From Lewinellaceae bacterium (GTDB lineage: Bacteria; Bacteroidota; Bacteroidia; Chitinophagales; Saprospiraceae): a DNA stretch of 64,000 nt. Position numbers and translations under genes: made by a program. The stretch lies in the NCBI GenBank assembly GCA_020636315.1, contig JACJYA010000015.1, forward strand, positions 167,449 through 231,448, written 5' to 3'. The notes below the pieces were generated by a model. The model searched no databases, was not told where the DNA came from, and was given only the letters and a program-made list of their open reading frames with translations. This document shows positions 19,073 through 28,798 of this stretch, one piece after another; the stretch's first letter is position 1; each line of letters starts with the position of its first letter.

Positions 19073-19204
19073 GTAGATTGGTTTTTGTTCGCTTTGGCCG
19101 GAAGAAACCCAGTGAGTACTCAAAAGGTGCTCACCAGCAATGCCCGCTCTGAAGGGCGGGTTCTCCAGCAGGTAAAATATCTTAAATTTTAGTTGACACC
19201 GGAT

Positions 19205-19516
19205 TTACCACCGGTACCCGTAGTAGTCATAAGGGTATCCAAAATAAAAGCGGCGGCTCCGGGCGCGTTCCAGTTTCAGCTGGCGGCGAAATTCGCGACG
19301 CTCCTCCCGGCGCTGCTGCCTGATGAGCAGAGGGTCGTAGGCTTCATAAGTCTTGTCGATAGTGGCGCCCATGCTGGCGGCATGGAGGCTGTCCACTTGT
19401 TTTTCATAAGCGAGGTAAGCTTCCCGGGCACGCGGGTTCTGATCGCTGGACTGAGCCGAAGCGATACCACAAAAAACAAGGGCTATTAACAGAGCGAGCA
19501 GGTATCCTTTTTTCAT
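19205..19516 (-). CDS. Small secreted arginine- and tyrosine-rich protein
   Basis: This 103-residue protein starts with a clear signal peptide (MKKGYLLALLIALVFCGIAS, cleavage near SAQ/S). The mature part is one charged helix rich in arginine and glutamate (LLIRQQRREERREFRRQLKL) followed by an aromatic tail with many tyrosines (RRFYFGYPYDYYGYRW). I recognise no family. It heads the minus-strand envelope cluster, 132 bp upstream of the LpoB-like gene, and may share its promoter. Confidence 0.75.
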   Translation of the reverse strand: MKKGYLLALLIALVFCGIASAQSSDQNPRAREAYLAYEKQVDSLHAASMGATIDKTYEAYDPLLIRQQRREERREFRRQLKLERARSRRFYFGYPYDYYGYRW

Positions 19517-19533
19517 AGCTTAAACTTTTTTAT

Positions 19534-19548
19534 CCGTTTGACAAACGG
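19534..19548. promoter_or_regulatory. Short perfect dyad upstream of the envelope cluster
   Basis: The palindrome CCGTTTG-A-CAAACGG lies 18 bp before the start of the small secreted protein gene. It could be an operator or an mRNA hairpin near the start codon. Only the symmetry is seen. Confidence 0.25.
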
Positions 19549-19804
19549 CAGGGCCAGCCGGCCGCACATAAGACAGTTTCAATTGCCCTTTCAAGTTATA
19601 TTAGTTATTATTAGAACGCCAGCCATTTAACGTCCGTTTAACGGAATGAGGTGTTATTTAATAGAATGATAACAAGAAAGGAAGGGGAGGTTGATCCTCG
19701 TTTTCAAAAGTAGTCGCCTCTGCTGTGAAAACAGGATGCCGCCAGTCCTTCAAACCCCAAAAATTCCCTATTTTCACCGCATTACCAAAAGCAAAAAATC
19801 ACCC

Positions 19805-22600
19805 ATGCCTGAAGATAAAAGACTATTCCTTCTCGACGGCCACGCCCTCATGTACCGGGCGCATTTTGCGTTCATCGGCCGGCCGCTCATCAACTCCAAA
19901 GGGGTGAACACTTCGGCGGCCATGGGGTTTACGCGTACATTGTGGGACCTGATGAGCTCCCAGAAACCCACCCACATTGCCGTGGCGTTCGATCTTTCAA
20001 CCCCTACCTTCCGGCACGAGATGTACGAACCCTATAAGGCCAACCGGGAAGACCAGCCGGAAGACATTACTGTAGCCATGCCCTATATCGAGGCGATCAT
20101 TAAGGCCTTTAAAATTCCCGTGGTCACCGTTGACGGCTATGAGGCGGATGATGTCATCGGGACTCTTGCCAAACAGGCGGCCGAAGACAGTTATACCGTT
20201 TATATGGTTACCCCGGACAAGGACTTCGGGCAGTTGGTAACCGATAAGGTCTTCCTTTACAAGCCTTCCCGACAAGGCAACGGCGTAGAGATCATGGGGG
20301 TACAGGAGATACTGGACAAGTGGGGCATTAAGCGGGTGGAGCAGGTGATCGACATGCTGGGCCTGCAGGGGGACAGTGTTGACAACATTCCGGGCATACC
20401 GGGCATTGGCCCCAAAACGGCCGCCAAGCTGCTGGAACAATACGATTCCATTGAAAGCCTTATCGAACATGCCGACGAGCTGAAAGGTAAGCAGCAGGAA
20501 AGGGTTAAGGAATTCAGCGAGCAGGCCATTCTGTCCAAAAAGCTGGCCACCATCAATGTGGAGGCCCCGATACAATTCGACCCGGACAAATTCATCATCG
20601 AGGAACCCGACAGGGATAAACTGGCGGAGATATTCCGCGAACTGGAATTCCGGACCCTAGCCACACAGATACTGGGCGATCCGGAAAAACCGAAGCAGGA
20701 AGGCACTCAGGGTGACCTTTTCGCCCAGCAAACCGAAACGGCCAGGTCAAATATACCACCACCGCCGGCCCACTCCGTGGCGGATAAAAACATCGCCAAT
20801 ACGAGCCATGAGTACCACCTGATGGATACCCCTGAAAAGCGGGCTGAGCTCATACGCCTGCTCTCAGAACAGCCAAGTATCTGCTTTGACACCGAGACCA
20901 CGAGTGTGGAGCCCACACAGGCCGAACTGGTGGGGATGTCCTTTTCCTTTAAAACGACAAAAGCATACTACGTCCCCGTTCCGGAAGGAAAAGAAGAGGC
21001 TCAGCGGATCGTAGATGAGTTCAGGCCTTTGTTTGAGAATGAAAAAATCGAAAAAGTGGGCCAGAACATAAAGTACGACGCCATCGTGCTGAAATACTAC
21101 GGCGTGGAGCTCAAAGGCCACCTTTTCGATACCATGATAGCCCATTACCTGCTGGAGCCGGAATTGCGCCACAACATGGATTACATGGCGGAAACTTACC
21201 TGAAATATCAGCCGGTATCCATTGAAAAACTCATCGGAAAAAAGGGCAAAGGCCAGCTGACCATGCGCGATGTCGATGTGGAAAAAGTCAAGGAATACGC
21301 CGCTGAAGACGCCGATATCACCCTGCAGCTCAAGGAATACCTGGCGCCTCGCCTGAAGGAAGAGGGCTTCCAGAAACTCTACGATGAAATAGAGGCGCCT
21401 CTGATCTTAGCCCTGACCGACCTGGAGTACGAAGGGGTCAATGTGGATACGGAATTTCTGAAAGAATACTCGAAAGAACTGGATAAGGAAATTCTCGAAC
21501 TGGAAGAGGAAGTCCATAAACAAGCGGGCGTGGACTTCAACATCGCTTCGCCGAAGCAGGTGGGCGAAATACTGTTCGATAAACTGGGCTTGCCCTATCG
21601 CTGGCGAAAGACCAAGTCCGGGCAGTACAGCACCAATGAAGAGAAGCTGGCCGAACTGCACAGCGAACACCCCATCGTCGAAAGCATTCTGAAACACCGG
21701 GGCCTCACCAAACTCAAATCCACCTACGTAGATGCCCTGCCCAAGCTGGCCAACCCCCGCACCGGGCGCATCCACAGCTCCTTCAACCAGGCGCTGGCCG
21801 CCACGGGCCGCCTTAGTTCCAATAACCCTAATCTTCAGAATATTCCCGTGCGCACCCCGGAGGGCGCCCGCGTGCGCGAGGCTTTTATTCCCCGGGATAA
21901 GAACCACTTGTTGCTGGCCGCCGACTATTCCCAGATCGAGCTCCGCCTCATCGCCGAGATCAGTGGCGACGAGGCCATGCTGGAAGCTTTCCAGGGCGGT
22001 AAGGATATTCACCGGGCCACCGCCGCGCGCGTCTTTGATGTACCTTATGAGGAAGTGGCCAAAGAGCAGCGCTACCGAGCCAAAACGGTCAACTTTTCCC
22101 TGATCTACGGCGCCGGCGCCCACAACCTGTCTCAGCAGTTAGAGATCAAACGGAGCGAAGCCAAAGAGCTGATCGACCAGTATTTCAACCGCTACCCAGG
22201 CCTGAAGGCCTACATGGATAAAGCCGTCAAAGAAGCCCGCGAGAAGGGCTATGTCATGACCCTTATGGGCCGGCGCCGCTATCTGCGCGATATTGGCTCC
22301 CGCAACTCCGTGGTGCGCGGCCACGCCGAACGCAACGCCATCAATACCCCCATTCAGGGCTCCGCCGCCGATATGATCAAGATCGCCATGGTCAACATTC
22401 ACCGGGAATTTAAAAAGCAGGGCTTCCGGTCGAAAATGATCCTTCAGGTGCACGACGAACTGGTCTTCGATGTACTGAAAGAAGAGCTGGACACCATCAA
22501 ACCGATCATCGAGGATAAGATGAAGCACACCATCCCCGGGTTGAAAGTACCGATCGTGGTGGAGATGGGGGTGGGCGAGAACTGGCTGGAGGCGCATTAG
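19805..22600 (+). CDS. polA: DNA polymerase I
   Basis: The protein has 931 residues, the normal length for bacterial Pol I. The 5'-nuclease domain comes first (RLFLLDGHALMYRAHFAF, DGYEADDVIGTLA, SDNIPGIPGIGPKTA-like VDNIPGIPGIGPKTAAKL). A 3'-5' exonuclease domain follows with D362 and E364 intact in CFDTETTSVEP and DADITLQLKEYL, so proofreading is likely. The polymerase domain has D707 in ADYSQIELRLIAEISGD, the O helix RYRAKTVNFSLIYGAGAHNL and D884 in QVHDELVFDV. The frame extends upstream to 19691, but the family starts with MPEDKRLFLLDGHA at 19805. It functions in repair and RNA primer removal. Confidence 0.97.
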   Translation: MPEDKRLFLLDGHALMYRAHFAFIGRPLINSKGVNTSAAMGFTRTLWDLMSSQKPTHIAVAFDLSTPTFRHEMYEPYKANREDQPEDITVAMPYIEAIIKAFKIPVVTVDGYEADDVIGTLAKQAAEDSYTVYMVTPDKDFGQLVTDKVFLYKPSRQGNGVEIMGVQEILDKWGIKRVEQVIDMLGLQGDSVDNIPGIPGIGPKTAAKLLEQYDSIESLIEHADELKGKQQERVKEFSEQAILSKKLATINVEAPIQFDPDKFIIEEPDRDKLAEIFRELEFRTLATQILGDPEKPKQEGTQGDLFAQQTETARSNIPPPPAHSVADKNIANTSHEYHLMDTPEKRAELIRLLSEQPSICFDTETTSVEPTQAELVGMSFSFKTTKAYYVPVPEGKEEAQRIVDEFRPLFENEKIEKVGQNIKYDAIVLKYYGVELKGHLFDTMIAHYLLEPELRHNMDYMAETYLKYQPVSIEKLIGKKGKGQLTMRDVDVEKVKEYAAEDADITLQLKEYLAPRLKEEGFQKLYDEIEAPLILALTDLEYEGVNVDTEFLKEYSKELDKEILELEEEVHKQAGVDFNIASPKQVGEILFDKLGLPYRWRKTKSGQYSTNEEKLAELHSEHPIVESILKHRGLTKLKSTYVDALPKLANPRTGRIHSSFNQALAATGRLSSNNPNLQNIPVRTPEGARVREAFIPRDKNHLLLAADYSQIELRLIAEISGDEAMLEAFQGGKDIHRATAARVFDVPYEEVAKEQRYRAKTVNFSLIYGAGAHNLSQQLEIKRSEAKELIDQYFNRYPGLKAYMDKAVKEAREKGYVMTLMGRRRYLRDIGSRNSVVRGHAERNAINTPIQGSAADMIKIAMVNIHREFKKQGFRSKMILQVHDELVFDVLKEELDTIKPIIEDKMKHTIPGLKVPIVVEMGVGENWLEAH

Positions 22601-22709
22601 TACAAACAAGCCGGATTAACAGGCAATTCCGCGCCGTCTTCGTGTACTGGCCAACAACCGTTAAACTTCATCCGTTAATTCTTGCCGCTGGCATTAGTGC
22701 TCTGTAACA

Positions 22710-25700
22710 ATGTCCTGTGAAAAACAACTATGGCTCTGGTTATTGCTAACCTGCTTTCCTGTCATCCTCTGGGGGCAGAGCCGGACATTCCACTCCAATG
22801 GCTACTACATCGAACAATTTACAGCCCGGGATGGGCTGCCCGGCACCAGCGTTGCTGACATTATCCAGGGCCCTCAGGGTTTTCTCTGGCTCGCTACCCA
22901 CGACGGGCTGGCCCGGTATGACGGTTATGGCTTTGAAGTATTTCAGGCAGACACCAGTACCCAAGGTGGAGGTTTTAAAAACTTTTTCTACACCCTCAGG
23001 CAGGATAGCCGGGGAACGATATGGGTAGGGACATTGAACCGGGGAGTATTTCTTTTTGACCCGGAGAAAGAAAAGTTCACCCATCACTTTCGCCACCATC
23101 CGGAGGATGAAAACAGCCTTTGCTCGGATTGGATCTATACCATCGAGGAAGATCCCAATGGAGCTGTCTGGATCGCTACCAGTGAGGGGGTAAGCCGGAT
23201 CCACTTCAAAGCGGACACGCTGCGTCACCAGTGTTTCCAAGGAAAAAACAGCTCCCGGCGGCCCAATACAGTTTTTTCCAGCCCATCCGTCACCCCGTTC
23301 TATTACCGGAAAACAGGCCGGCTTTGTTTTTACGGTAACGAGGGAATAGACCAGTTAACCTTCAACGAAGGGGCCCCAGAATTTGAACACATCCCCTTCC
23401 CTGCAGGCGGGGAGCTCCTGGCGGAAGTATCCACGATGGCCAACAGCCGTGACGGACAGATCTGGATCGCGGGAAAAGGGCAAAAAGGTGAAAGCGAGGA
23501 GAACACCATTGCCAGGTGGAATCCCCGGAAGAATTCTTTTCAATCCATTTCCCATGCAATTCCCAACGATGTGGCCATCAACCACCTGTATGAAGATGAA
23601 AAAGGAAACCTCTGGGCGGGAACCTGGGGCCGGGGAATATTTATTCTTAAGCCTCCTTTTCACTCCGCCGCCGATCAGGAACACCTCCCGTTATTCTCAA
23701 ATGATGATAGGGAAACCGGTAATATATGGGCTTTTTGCCCGGATCGATTTGGTAACCTCTGGGTAGGAACCTGGCGAGGGCCATTGTATAAGATCCACCT
23801 GAGAAGCAATAGGGCCAGTTTAACAAAACTACCGATCGGCCGGAATGAATTTGCAGTTCCGGGCCATATTACTGAGGATGCCGGCGGTAATGTATGGGCC
23901 ACTACAAAAGAAGGATATTTATTCCGGCAATCTCTGGCAACCGGCCGCCTGACCCGTTTCGCCCTTCCGGGTTCAGAGGCTGCCCGCACCATTGAAGCGC
24001 CGACGCCGGTTGTAGCCGTAGATGAAGCCATCTGGCTGGGCAGCCATCACGGCTTGCTGCAATTCTTTCCTGCAACCGGCAAGCACCGTTTTTTTGAAAT
24101 CACCAGAACAGAAAAAAGCCTGCCAAAAGATTGGATCAATGTATTGGTGAGGCAGGGCGACACCCTATGGTGCGGAACCACCCATGGGAGCCTGTATAGC
24201 TTCGATCTGAAAACCCGGGCGTTCCAGGCCTGGCATGAAGAATACACCAACCTTGGCGTGATCAATGACATCCTGATCAGTTCGGAAGGCTTCCTTCTGG
24301 CTTCCACCAGTAAAGGCCTGCACAAGATCGAGGCCTCCAAGCCCTCTAACCGGTCCTTCAACAGCAGCTATGCCGGAGGCCTGGACCTGGTGGAAGCCAA
24401 TGATGGAACCATCTGGTTGAGTTCTTACCTTGGCGGCTTGCATCACTTGGATATACCTGGCAAGGCCTATTTTGAGCAAAGCAACGTTCAGCTGAACTGG
24501 ATTACCGGAGTCCAGCCCGACAGCCAGGGGCGGCTCTGGCTCGTCGGCCCCAATGGGCTTTTCCGCTTCAGCCCCACCTGGAAAAACATTGAAGTATTCA
24601 CCGAGCTAAACCGCTTTTCTTTTTTCAATGCAGCTACTGTTACCGGCAAGTATCGCACCCAGGATGGGCGCTTCCTCTTTGCCGGAGAGGAGGGAATAAT
24701 CAGCTTTCACCCGGACAGCATTCATGCGGATACTTTTCTTCCCAACGTCGTGGCCAGGCGCATCCTGATCAACAACCAGGACATTCGGGAAGATGAGGCC
24801 CTCAGCAGCCTGCCCGCTCCCTCTTTTTTGAGGGTGATTAATCTGCCCTATTTCAGGAATGACATTACGGTCGAATATGCCGGCCTGCAATTCAACCAGC
24901 CGGATGCCATTCGTTATTCGTACCGCCTGGAGGGGTTACAGGAGGGTTGGGTAGAAGCCGGAAATGAGCGTATTGCCCGCTTTTCCAATTTGCCGCCCGG
25001 CGCCTATTCCTTCAGGGTGAAAGCCGCTAATGGCGAAGGAGTATGGGGCGAAGGAGAAACCCTCCTAACCATCCGGATATTCCCGCCCTGGTGGCGCAGT
25101 TGGTGGGCTTACCTGCTATATGGGATCAGTGCCTCAGCTACACTTTGGGCCTTGTACCGCTTCCAGCTCAATCGCCGCCTGGCGGCCGCAGAAGCGAATA
25201 GGCTAAAAGAAATGGATAGGCTAAAAACGCATTTATATACCAATATTACCCATGAATTCCGCACCCCACTGACGGTAATTCTGGGAATGGCAGAACAGGC
25301 CCGGGGCTATTTCAAAGTCCGGGCAGCCGAAAAATTTGAGCCGGCCGTTCGGGCAGTGCAGCGAAACGCACAGCAACTGCTCCGCCTGGTCAATCAGATG
25401 CTGGACTTGGCCAGGCTGGAAGCCGGCGCTTTGGAAGTGAACATGATCCAGGATGATGTAACGGCATACTTACAATACCTTTCCGGATCTTTCCGGTCTC
25501 TGGCTGAGAGCAAAGACATCCAATTGATGATCCATCAGGAAAAGAGGCCGCTCATTATGGATTTCGACCCGGATAAACTTTTCTATATCGTCTCCAACCT
25601 GCTGTCTAACGCCATCAAATATACGCCGGAGGGAGGGAAAGTTGTCTTCCGCATCTCCACCGAAAACCAGAACAGCCTGGAATGGCTGCTACTGGAGGTC

Positions 25701-26753
25701 AAAGACAATGGTATTGGGGTCGGGCCAGCAGAGTTGCCGTATATCTTCGACCGGTTTTACAGAGCCTCCCCCTTTGGAAGAGATAATGGGGGAACAGGCG
25801 CAGGGATTGGCCTGGCGTTCACCAAAGAGCTGGTGAAACTACTTAACGGGCAGGTTAAGGCAAAAAGCAGCCCCGGTAAAGGCAGCATCTTTACTGTTCG
25901 CCTGCCCATACACCGCAATGCAAAGGTTCAGAAAGCCGCCCCTTTTTCCGCCCTTCCCGAAACGCCCACCATACCGGATAACGGTGCTTTTTCTTCCTCC
26001 GGCGAGCATCACACTATACTCATCGTAGAGGACAACCCTGATGTTCAGGCCTATCTGCAGGCCTGCCTGGAAGGACAGTACGAGATCATAAAAGCGGGAA
26101 ACGGCCAGGAGGGTATCGACAAGGCGCTGGAGATCGTCCCAGACCTTATCATCAGCGATGTGATGATGCCGGGAAAAGACGGGTTCGAACTCTGCCGATA
26201 CTTAAAAAAGAACGAGCGCACCAGCCACATCCCTATCGTCCTGCTCACTGCCCGGGCCGATGAAGCATCCCGGCTGGAGGGACTGGAAGGGGGCGCCGAC
26301 GCCTATCTCCCAAAGCCTTTCAACCAGAAAGAATTATTTGTCCGCCTGAAAAAGCTGATCGAGCTGCGGCAACGGCTGCAGGCCCGCTATCAGCAGGCAT
26401 CGCCTTTTTCCCTGCCTCCGGAGGCTGCCTTTTCGCGTGAAGACGATTTCATCAAAAAGGTGCAGGCCCAGATGAAAGCCCATCTTTCCGATGAAACATT
26501 CGGAGTTCGGGAGCTGGCCGGGGAGCTGGCCATGAGCCGCTCGCAGGTATTCAAAAAGCTGAAGGCGCTCACCGGACAGTCTATTGCTCAATATATGCGT
26601 AGTTACCGCCTTCACTGCGCCAGGCAGCTGCTGAAAAGCAGTACTCTTTCCGTTTCAGAAGTGGCCTACGCTGTGGGCTTTCGGGACCCCGCCTACTTCT
26701 CCCGGGTTTTTTCGGATGCATTCGGCGCGCCGCCCAGCGAAGCCCGGAAATAA
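22710..26753 (+). CDS. Hybrid two-component system sensor kinase/response regulator with AraC output
   Basis: This 1347-residue protein combines a whole phosphorelay. After a signal peptide comes a periplasmic double propeller (residues about 25-715; GLPGTSVADIIQGPQGFLWL, GTIWVGTLNRGVFLF), then a Y_Y_Y domain (about 720-800) and one membrane helix (WWAYLLYGISASATLWALY). The kinase has H848 in ITHEFRTPLTVILG and an ATPase domain with LLSNAIKYTPEGG and DNGIGVGPAELPYIFDRFYR. The receiver has D1150 in DLIISDVMMPGKDGFEL, and the end is an AraC-type helix-turn-helix (about 1240-1347; LAMSRSQVFKKLKALTGQSI). Such regulators sense glycans or other ligands in the periplasm and control adjacent genes. 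The likely target is the T9SS protein gene at 26880, which carries a tandem repeat in its upstream region. Confidence 0.95.
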   Translation: MSCEKQLWLWLLLTCFPVILWGQSRTFHSNGYYIEQFTARDGLPGTSVADIIQGPQGFLWLATHDGLARYDGYGFEVFQADTSTQGGGFKNFFYTLRQDSRGTIWVGTLNRGVFLFDPEKEKFTHHFRHHPEDENSLCSDWIYTIEEDPNGAVWIATSEGVSRIHFKADTLRHQCFQGKNSSRRPNTVFSSPSVTPFYYRKTGRLCFYGNEGIDQLTFNEGAPEFEHIPFPAGGELLAEVSTMANSRDGQIWIAGKGQKGESEENTIARWNPRKNSFQSISHAIPNDVAINHLYEDEKGNLWAGTWGRGIFILKPPFHSAADQEHLPLFSNDDRETGNIWAFCPDRFGNLWVGTWRGPLYKIHLRSNRASLTKLPIGRNEFAVPGHITEDAGGNVWATTKEGYLFRQSLATGRLTRFALPGSEAARTIEAPTPVVAVDEAIWLGSHHGLLQFFPATGKHRFFEITRTEKSLPKDWINVLVRQGDTLWCGTTHGSLYSFDLKTRAFQAWHEEYTNLGVINDILISSEGFLLASTSKGLHKIEASKPSNRSFNSSYAGGLDLVEANDGTIWLSSYLGGLHHLDIPGKAYFEQSNVQLNWITGVQPDSQGRLWLVGPNGLFRFSPTWKNIEVFTELNRFSFFNAATVTGKYRTQDGRFLFAGEEGIISFHPDSIHADTFLPNVVARRILINNQDIREDEALSSLPAPSFLRVINLPYFRNDITVEYAGLQFNQPDAIRYSYRLEGLQEGWVEAGNERIARFSNLPPGAYSFRVKAANGEGVWGEGETLLTIRIFPPWWRSWWAYLLYGISASATLWALYRFQLNRRLAAAEANRLKEMDRLKTHLYTNITHEFRTPLTVILGMAEQARGYFKVRAAEKFEPAVRAVQRNAQQLLRLVNQMLDLARLEAGALEVNMIQDDVTAYLQYLSGSFRSLAESKDIQLMIHQEKRPLIMDFDPDKLFYIVSNLLSNAIKYTPEGGKVVFRISTENQNSLEWLLLEVKDNGIGVGPAELPYIFDRFYRASPFGRDNGGTGAGIGLAFTKELVKLLNGQVKAKSSPGKGSIFTVRLPIHRNAKVQKAAPFSALPETPTIPDNGAFSSSGEHHTILIVEDNPDVQAYLQACLEGQYEIIKAGNGQEGIDKALEIVPDLIISDVMMPGKDGFELCRYLKKNERTSHIPIVLLTARADEASRLEGLEGGADAYLPKPFNQKELFVRLKKLIELRQRLQARYQQASPFSLPPEAAFSREDDFIKKVQAQMKAHLSDETFGVRELAGELAMSRSQVFKKLKALTGQSIAQYMRSYRLHCARQLLKSSTLSVSEVAYAVGFRDPAYFSRVFSDAFGAPPSEARK

Positions 26754-26779
26754 CCATTTCCCCCCTCCTTTTCTATGCA

Positions 26780-26817
26780 CGAACGATATCTCCAAGGTTT
26801 CGAACGATATCTCCAAG
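26780..26817. promoter_or_regulatory. Tandem 17-bp direct repeat, possible AraC-type operator
   Basis: The sequence cgaacgatatctccaag occurs twice, at 26780-26796 and 26801-26817, exactly 21 bp apart, which is two turns of B-DNA. It lies 63 bp before the start of the T9SS protein gene and just after the gene of the hybrid regulator with AraC output. Direct repeats on one helix face are the usual target of AraC-type domains. That this regulator binds here is an inference. Confidence 0.55.
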
Positions 26818-26879
26818 CCCCATTTGGCCTGTCTCCTTAGTATTGTGGCAAGATTTTTAATGCTACAAAATCAACACTT

Positions 26880-28742
26880 ATGAAAAGGATTTGCCTGCTA
26901 CTCTTGCTTTCTATTTTTTCCTGTATAACCCTTTTAACCGCACAATCTATTGTCTTCACCGAAGATTTCGACGGCGGCATTCCGGATAGTTGGACGACCA
27001 ACCCCATCAGCTCCGGAAATCCAGACTCGGTAAATAATGCCGTTTGGACCTGGGCCACCAACCAGAGCCTGGAACGCAGCGACTACTGGATCGATTTTTT
27101 CTTCATGGATTCCCCCACAGCAGATAATGGTTTTGCTGTTTTTGATGCTGCCTATCTGGATTCAGGGGGCATGGCGGTAAGTGAACCTCCCAGTGGCGGC
27201 GCAGGATCAGCCCCCGGGCCGTTTATTTCCGAGCTTATTTCCCCCAGCATCAATTGCTCTTCCTTAGAAACCGTTTTCTTAAGCTTCCATCAGCGGTTTT
27301 ACTCCCATTGGAACTCGGCCGTTACCCGGGTCGGGGTCAGCACAGATGGCGGACAGAACTGGGAGTACTTCAATCCCAACCTCTATCTGCTGAGCACGAA
27401 GGATTATCAGCATGTACGAACAATTGACCTGACCGAATTTGCAGCCCGACAGGAGGATGTTCGCCTTTCTTTTCGTTATGAAGGAAGTTATTACTACTGG
27501 CTGATAGATGATATTATCCTTTCGGAAAAACCGGCCGTTGACCTGGCCATCGAGGCCCCTCGTTACCCACTGACGAGTTATGCCCAACCCGCCTCTCAGG
27601 TAAGTGGGGATACATTGCGCTTCAGCCTTGAGCTTTCCAATAAGGGCTTGTCCGACCCCCTAGATGTAGTGTGTAAGGCCACCGTTCTGGATGCCGGGGA
27701 TAACGTCCTTTTTACCGACAGCCTTTTCACCCCTGCTGTCTCTTTTGGAGAAGAAGAAGTTTTATTCGATCTTCCGGGCTTTTTCCTTCCCGATGAGCTC
27801 GAAGCAGGAAGCTACAGAGTCCGCTATGAGGCCTATTCCCCGGAAGGTGAAGACTTCACCCCTGACAATAACACGGCTGAGATGCCTTTCGAACTGACCC
27901 AAAACCTTTTCGCCAAAGATTATGGAGAATACTTCGGCTCTATACGTTGGCTGCCCGGTGACTTTAAAATGGGCAATCAATATCGTACCGGAAACAATTG
28001 GAGCGGCGGGTTTATAGCTACCAGGGCCATCACCAGGATCTGTTGCCAGCCCGGCCTGTCGGGTTCTGATCTCCAGGTAAGCCTTTATCAGGTAAAACCG
28101 GAAGTAGAAGAGGACTGGAGTAATTTTGACTTTGAAAGCAACAACAGCCTCATCCTTCGCGGGTTAGGCGGCCATAATTTCACCGATGAAACCTTTCGGG
28201 ATGAAGTTGAGATCCCTCTTTTCGATACGGAAACGCTGGAGGAGGGCGTCCACCTGGACCCCGGCAGCCGCTACTTCCTCGTTGCGGATTTTCTGGGGCA
28301 AAATAACACTCTGGAAATCCAGATGAGTAATAAAATTGAATATCCGATAGAAGACAACAGCCTTGTATTCTGGAACGGCAGTGTCTGGTTTGTCTTCGGT
28401 TCCGGCACGCCCTCTGCTGGCAGCTTCGTTCCCGTTATGCGCATGGAAGTTGCTATGGATGTGACGGGGGCGATAGAGCAAAGCCTGCCGGCAAGCGCCA
28501 TGCAACTCTCTCCCAACCCGGCCCGGGAGTATGTACAAATCGAAGTGGAACTGAAGGAATCTTCGAATTACCAGCTCACCCTGTCCGATGCGCAGGGGCG
28601 TATCCTGAAAATGCGGGAATATAAGGGACAGAACACCCAAAATCTGCATTGGCCAGTAGATCAGCTGTCAGCCGGGATATACTTTCTACGGCTGAGCACT
28701 CCTGCCGGGAGCTGTACGAAGAAGCTGATCGTTAGTAAGTGA
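26880..28742 (+). CDS. Secreted T9SS cargo protein with jellyroll-type and CARDB-like domains
   Basis: The protein has 620 residues and a signal peptide (MKRICLLLLLSIFSCITLLT, cleavage near TAQ/S). Residues about 24-215 resemble the choice-of-anchor/MAM-like jellyroll often fused to T9SS tails (FTEDFDGGIPDSWTT, SLETVFLSFHQRFYSHW, VRLSFRYEGSYYYWLIDDI). Residues about 220-340 resemble a CARDB/Ig-like domain (DTLRFSLELSNKGLSD, SYRVRYEAYSPEGEDFTPDN). The C-terminus is a type A sorting domain (AMQLSPNPAREYVQIEVEL, AGIYFLRLSTPAGSCTKKLI). No enzyme motif is visible, so an adhesin or binding role is only a guess. It lies 126 bp downstream of the hybrid regulator and is probably under its control. Confidence 0.87.
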   Translation: MKRICLLLLLSIFSCITLLTAQSIVFTEDFDGGIPDSWTTNPISSGNPDSVNNAVWTWATNQSLERSDYWIDFFFMDSPTADNGFAVFDAAYLDSGGMAVSEPPSGGAGSAPGPFISELISPSINCSSLETVFLSFHQRFYSHWNSAVTRVGVSTDGGQNWEYFNPNLYLLSTKDYQHVRTIDLTEFAARQEDVRLSFRYEGSYYYWLIDDIILSEKPAVDLAIEAPRYPLTSYAQPASQVSGDTLRFSLELSNKGLSDPLDVVCKATVLDAGDNVLFTDSLFTPAVSFGEEEVLFDLPGFFLPDELEAGSYRVRYEAYSPEGEDFTPDNNTAEMPFELTQNLFAKDYGEYFGSIRWLPGDFKMGNQYRTGNNWSGGFIATRAITRICCQPGLSGSDLQVSLYQVKPEVEEDWSNFDFESNNSLILRGLGGHNFTDETFRDEVEIPLFDTETLEEGVHLDPGSRYFLVADFLGQNNTLEIQMSNKIEYPIEDNSLVFWNGSVWFVFGSGTPSAGSFVPVMRMEVAMDVTGAIEQSLPASAMQLSPNPAREYVQIEVELKESSNYQLTLSDAQGRILKMREYKGQNTQNLHWPVDQLSAGIYFLRLSTPAGSCTKKLIVSK

Positions 28743-28750
28743 ACTTTATT

Positions 28751-28798
28751 ACATGAGCCATCCCGGATTTTCGATCGAAAATCCGGGATGGCTCATGT
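28751..28798. repeat. Perfect 48-bp palindrome between convergent genes
   Basis: Two 24-bp arms meet without a loop at TTCGATCGAA. The whole lies between the T9SS protein stop (28742) and the caspase-FKBP stop (28798). No T run follows on either strand, so it is not a classic terminator, although a cruciform or hairpin here could still stop polymerase. The 17-bp part aaaatccgggatggctc (28778-28794) recurs at 33623 between another convergent pair. Confidence 0.75.
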
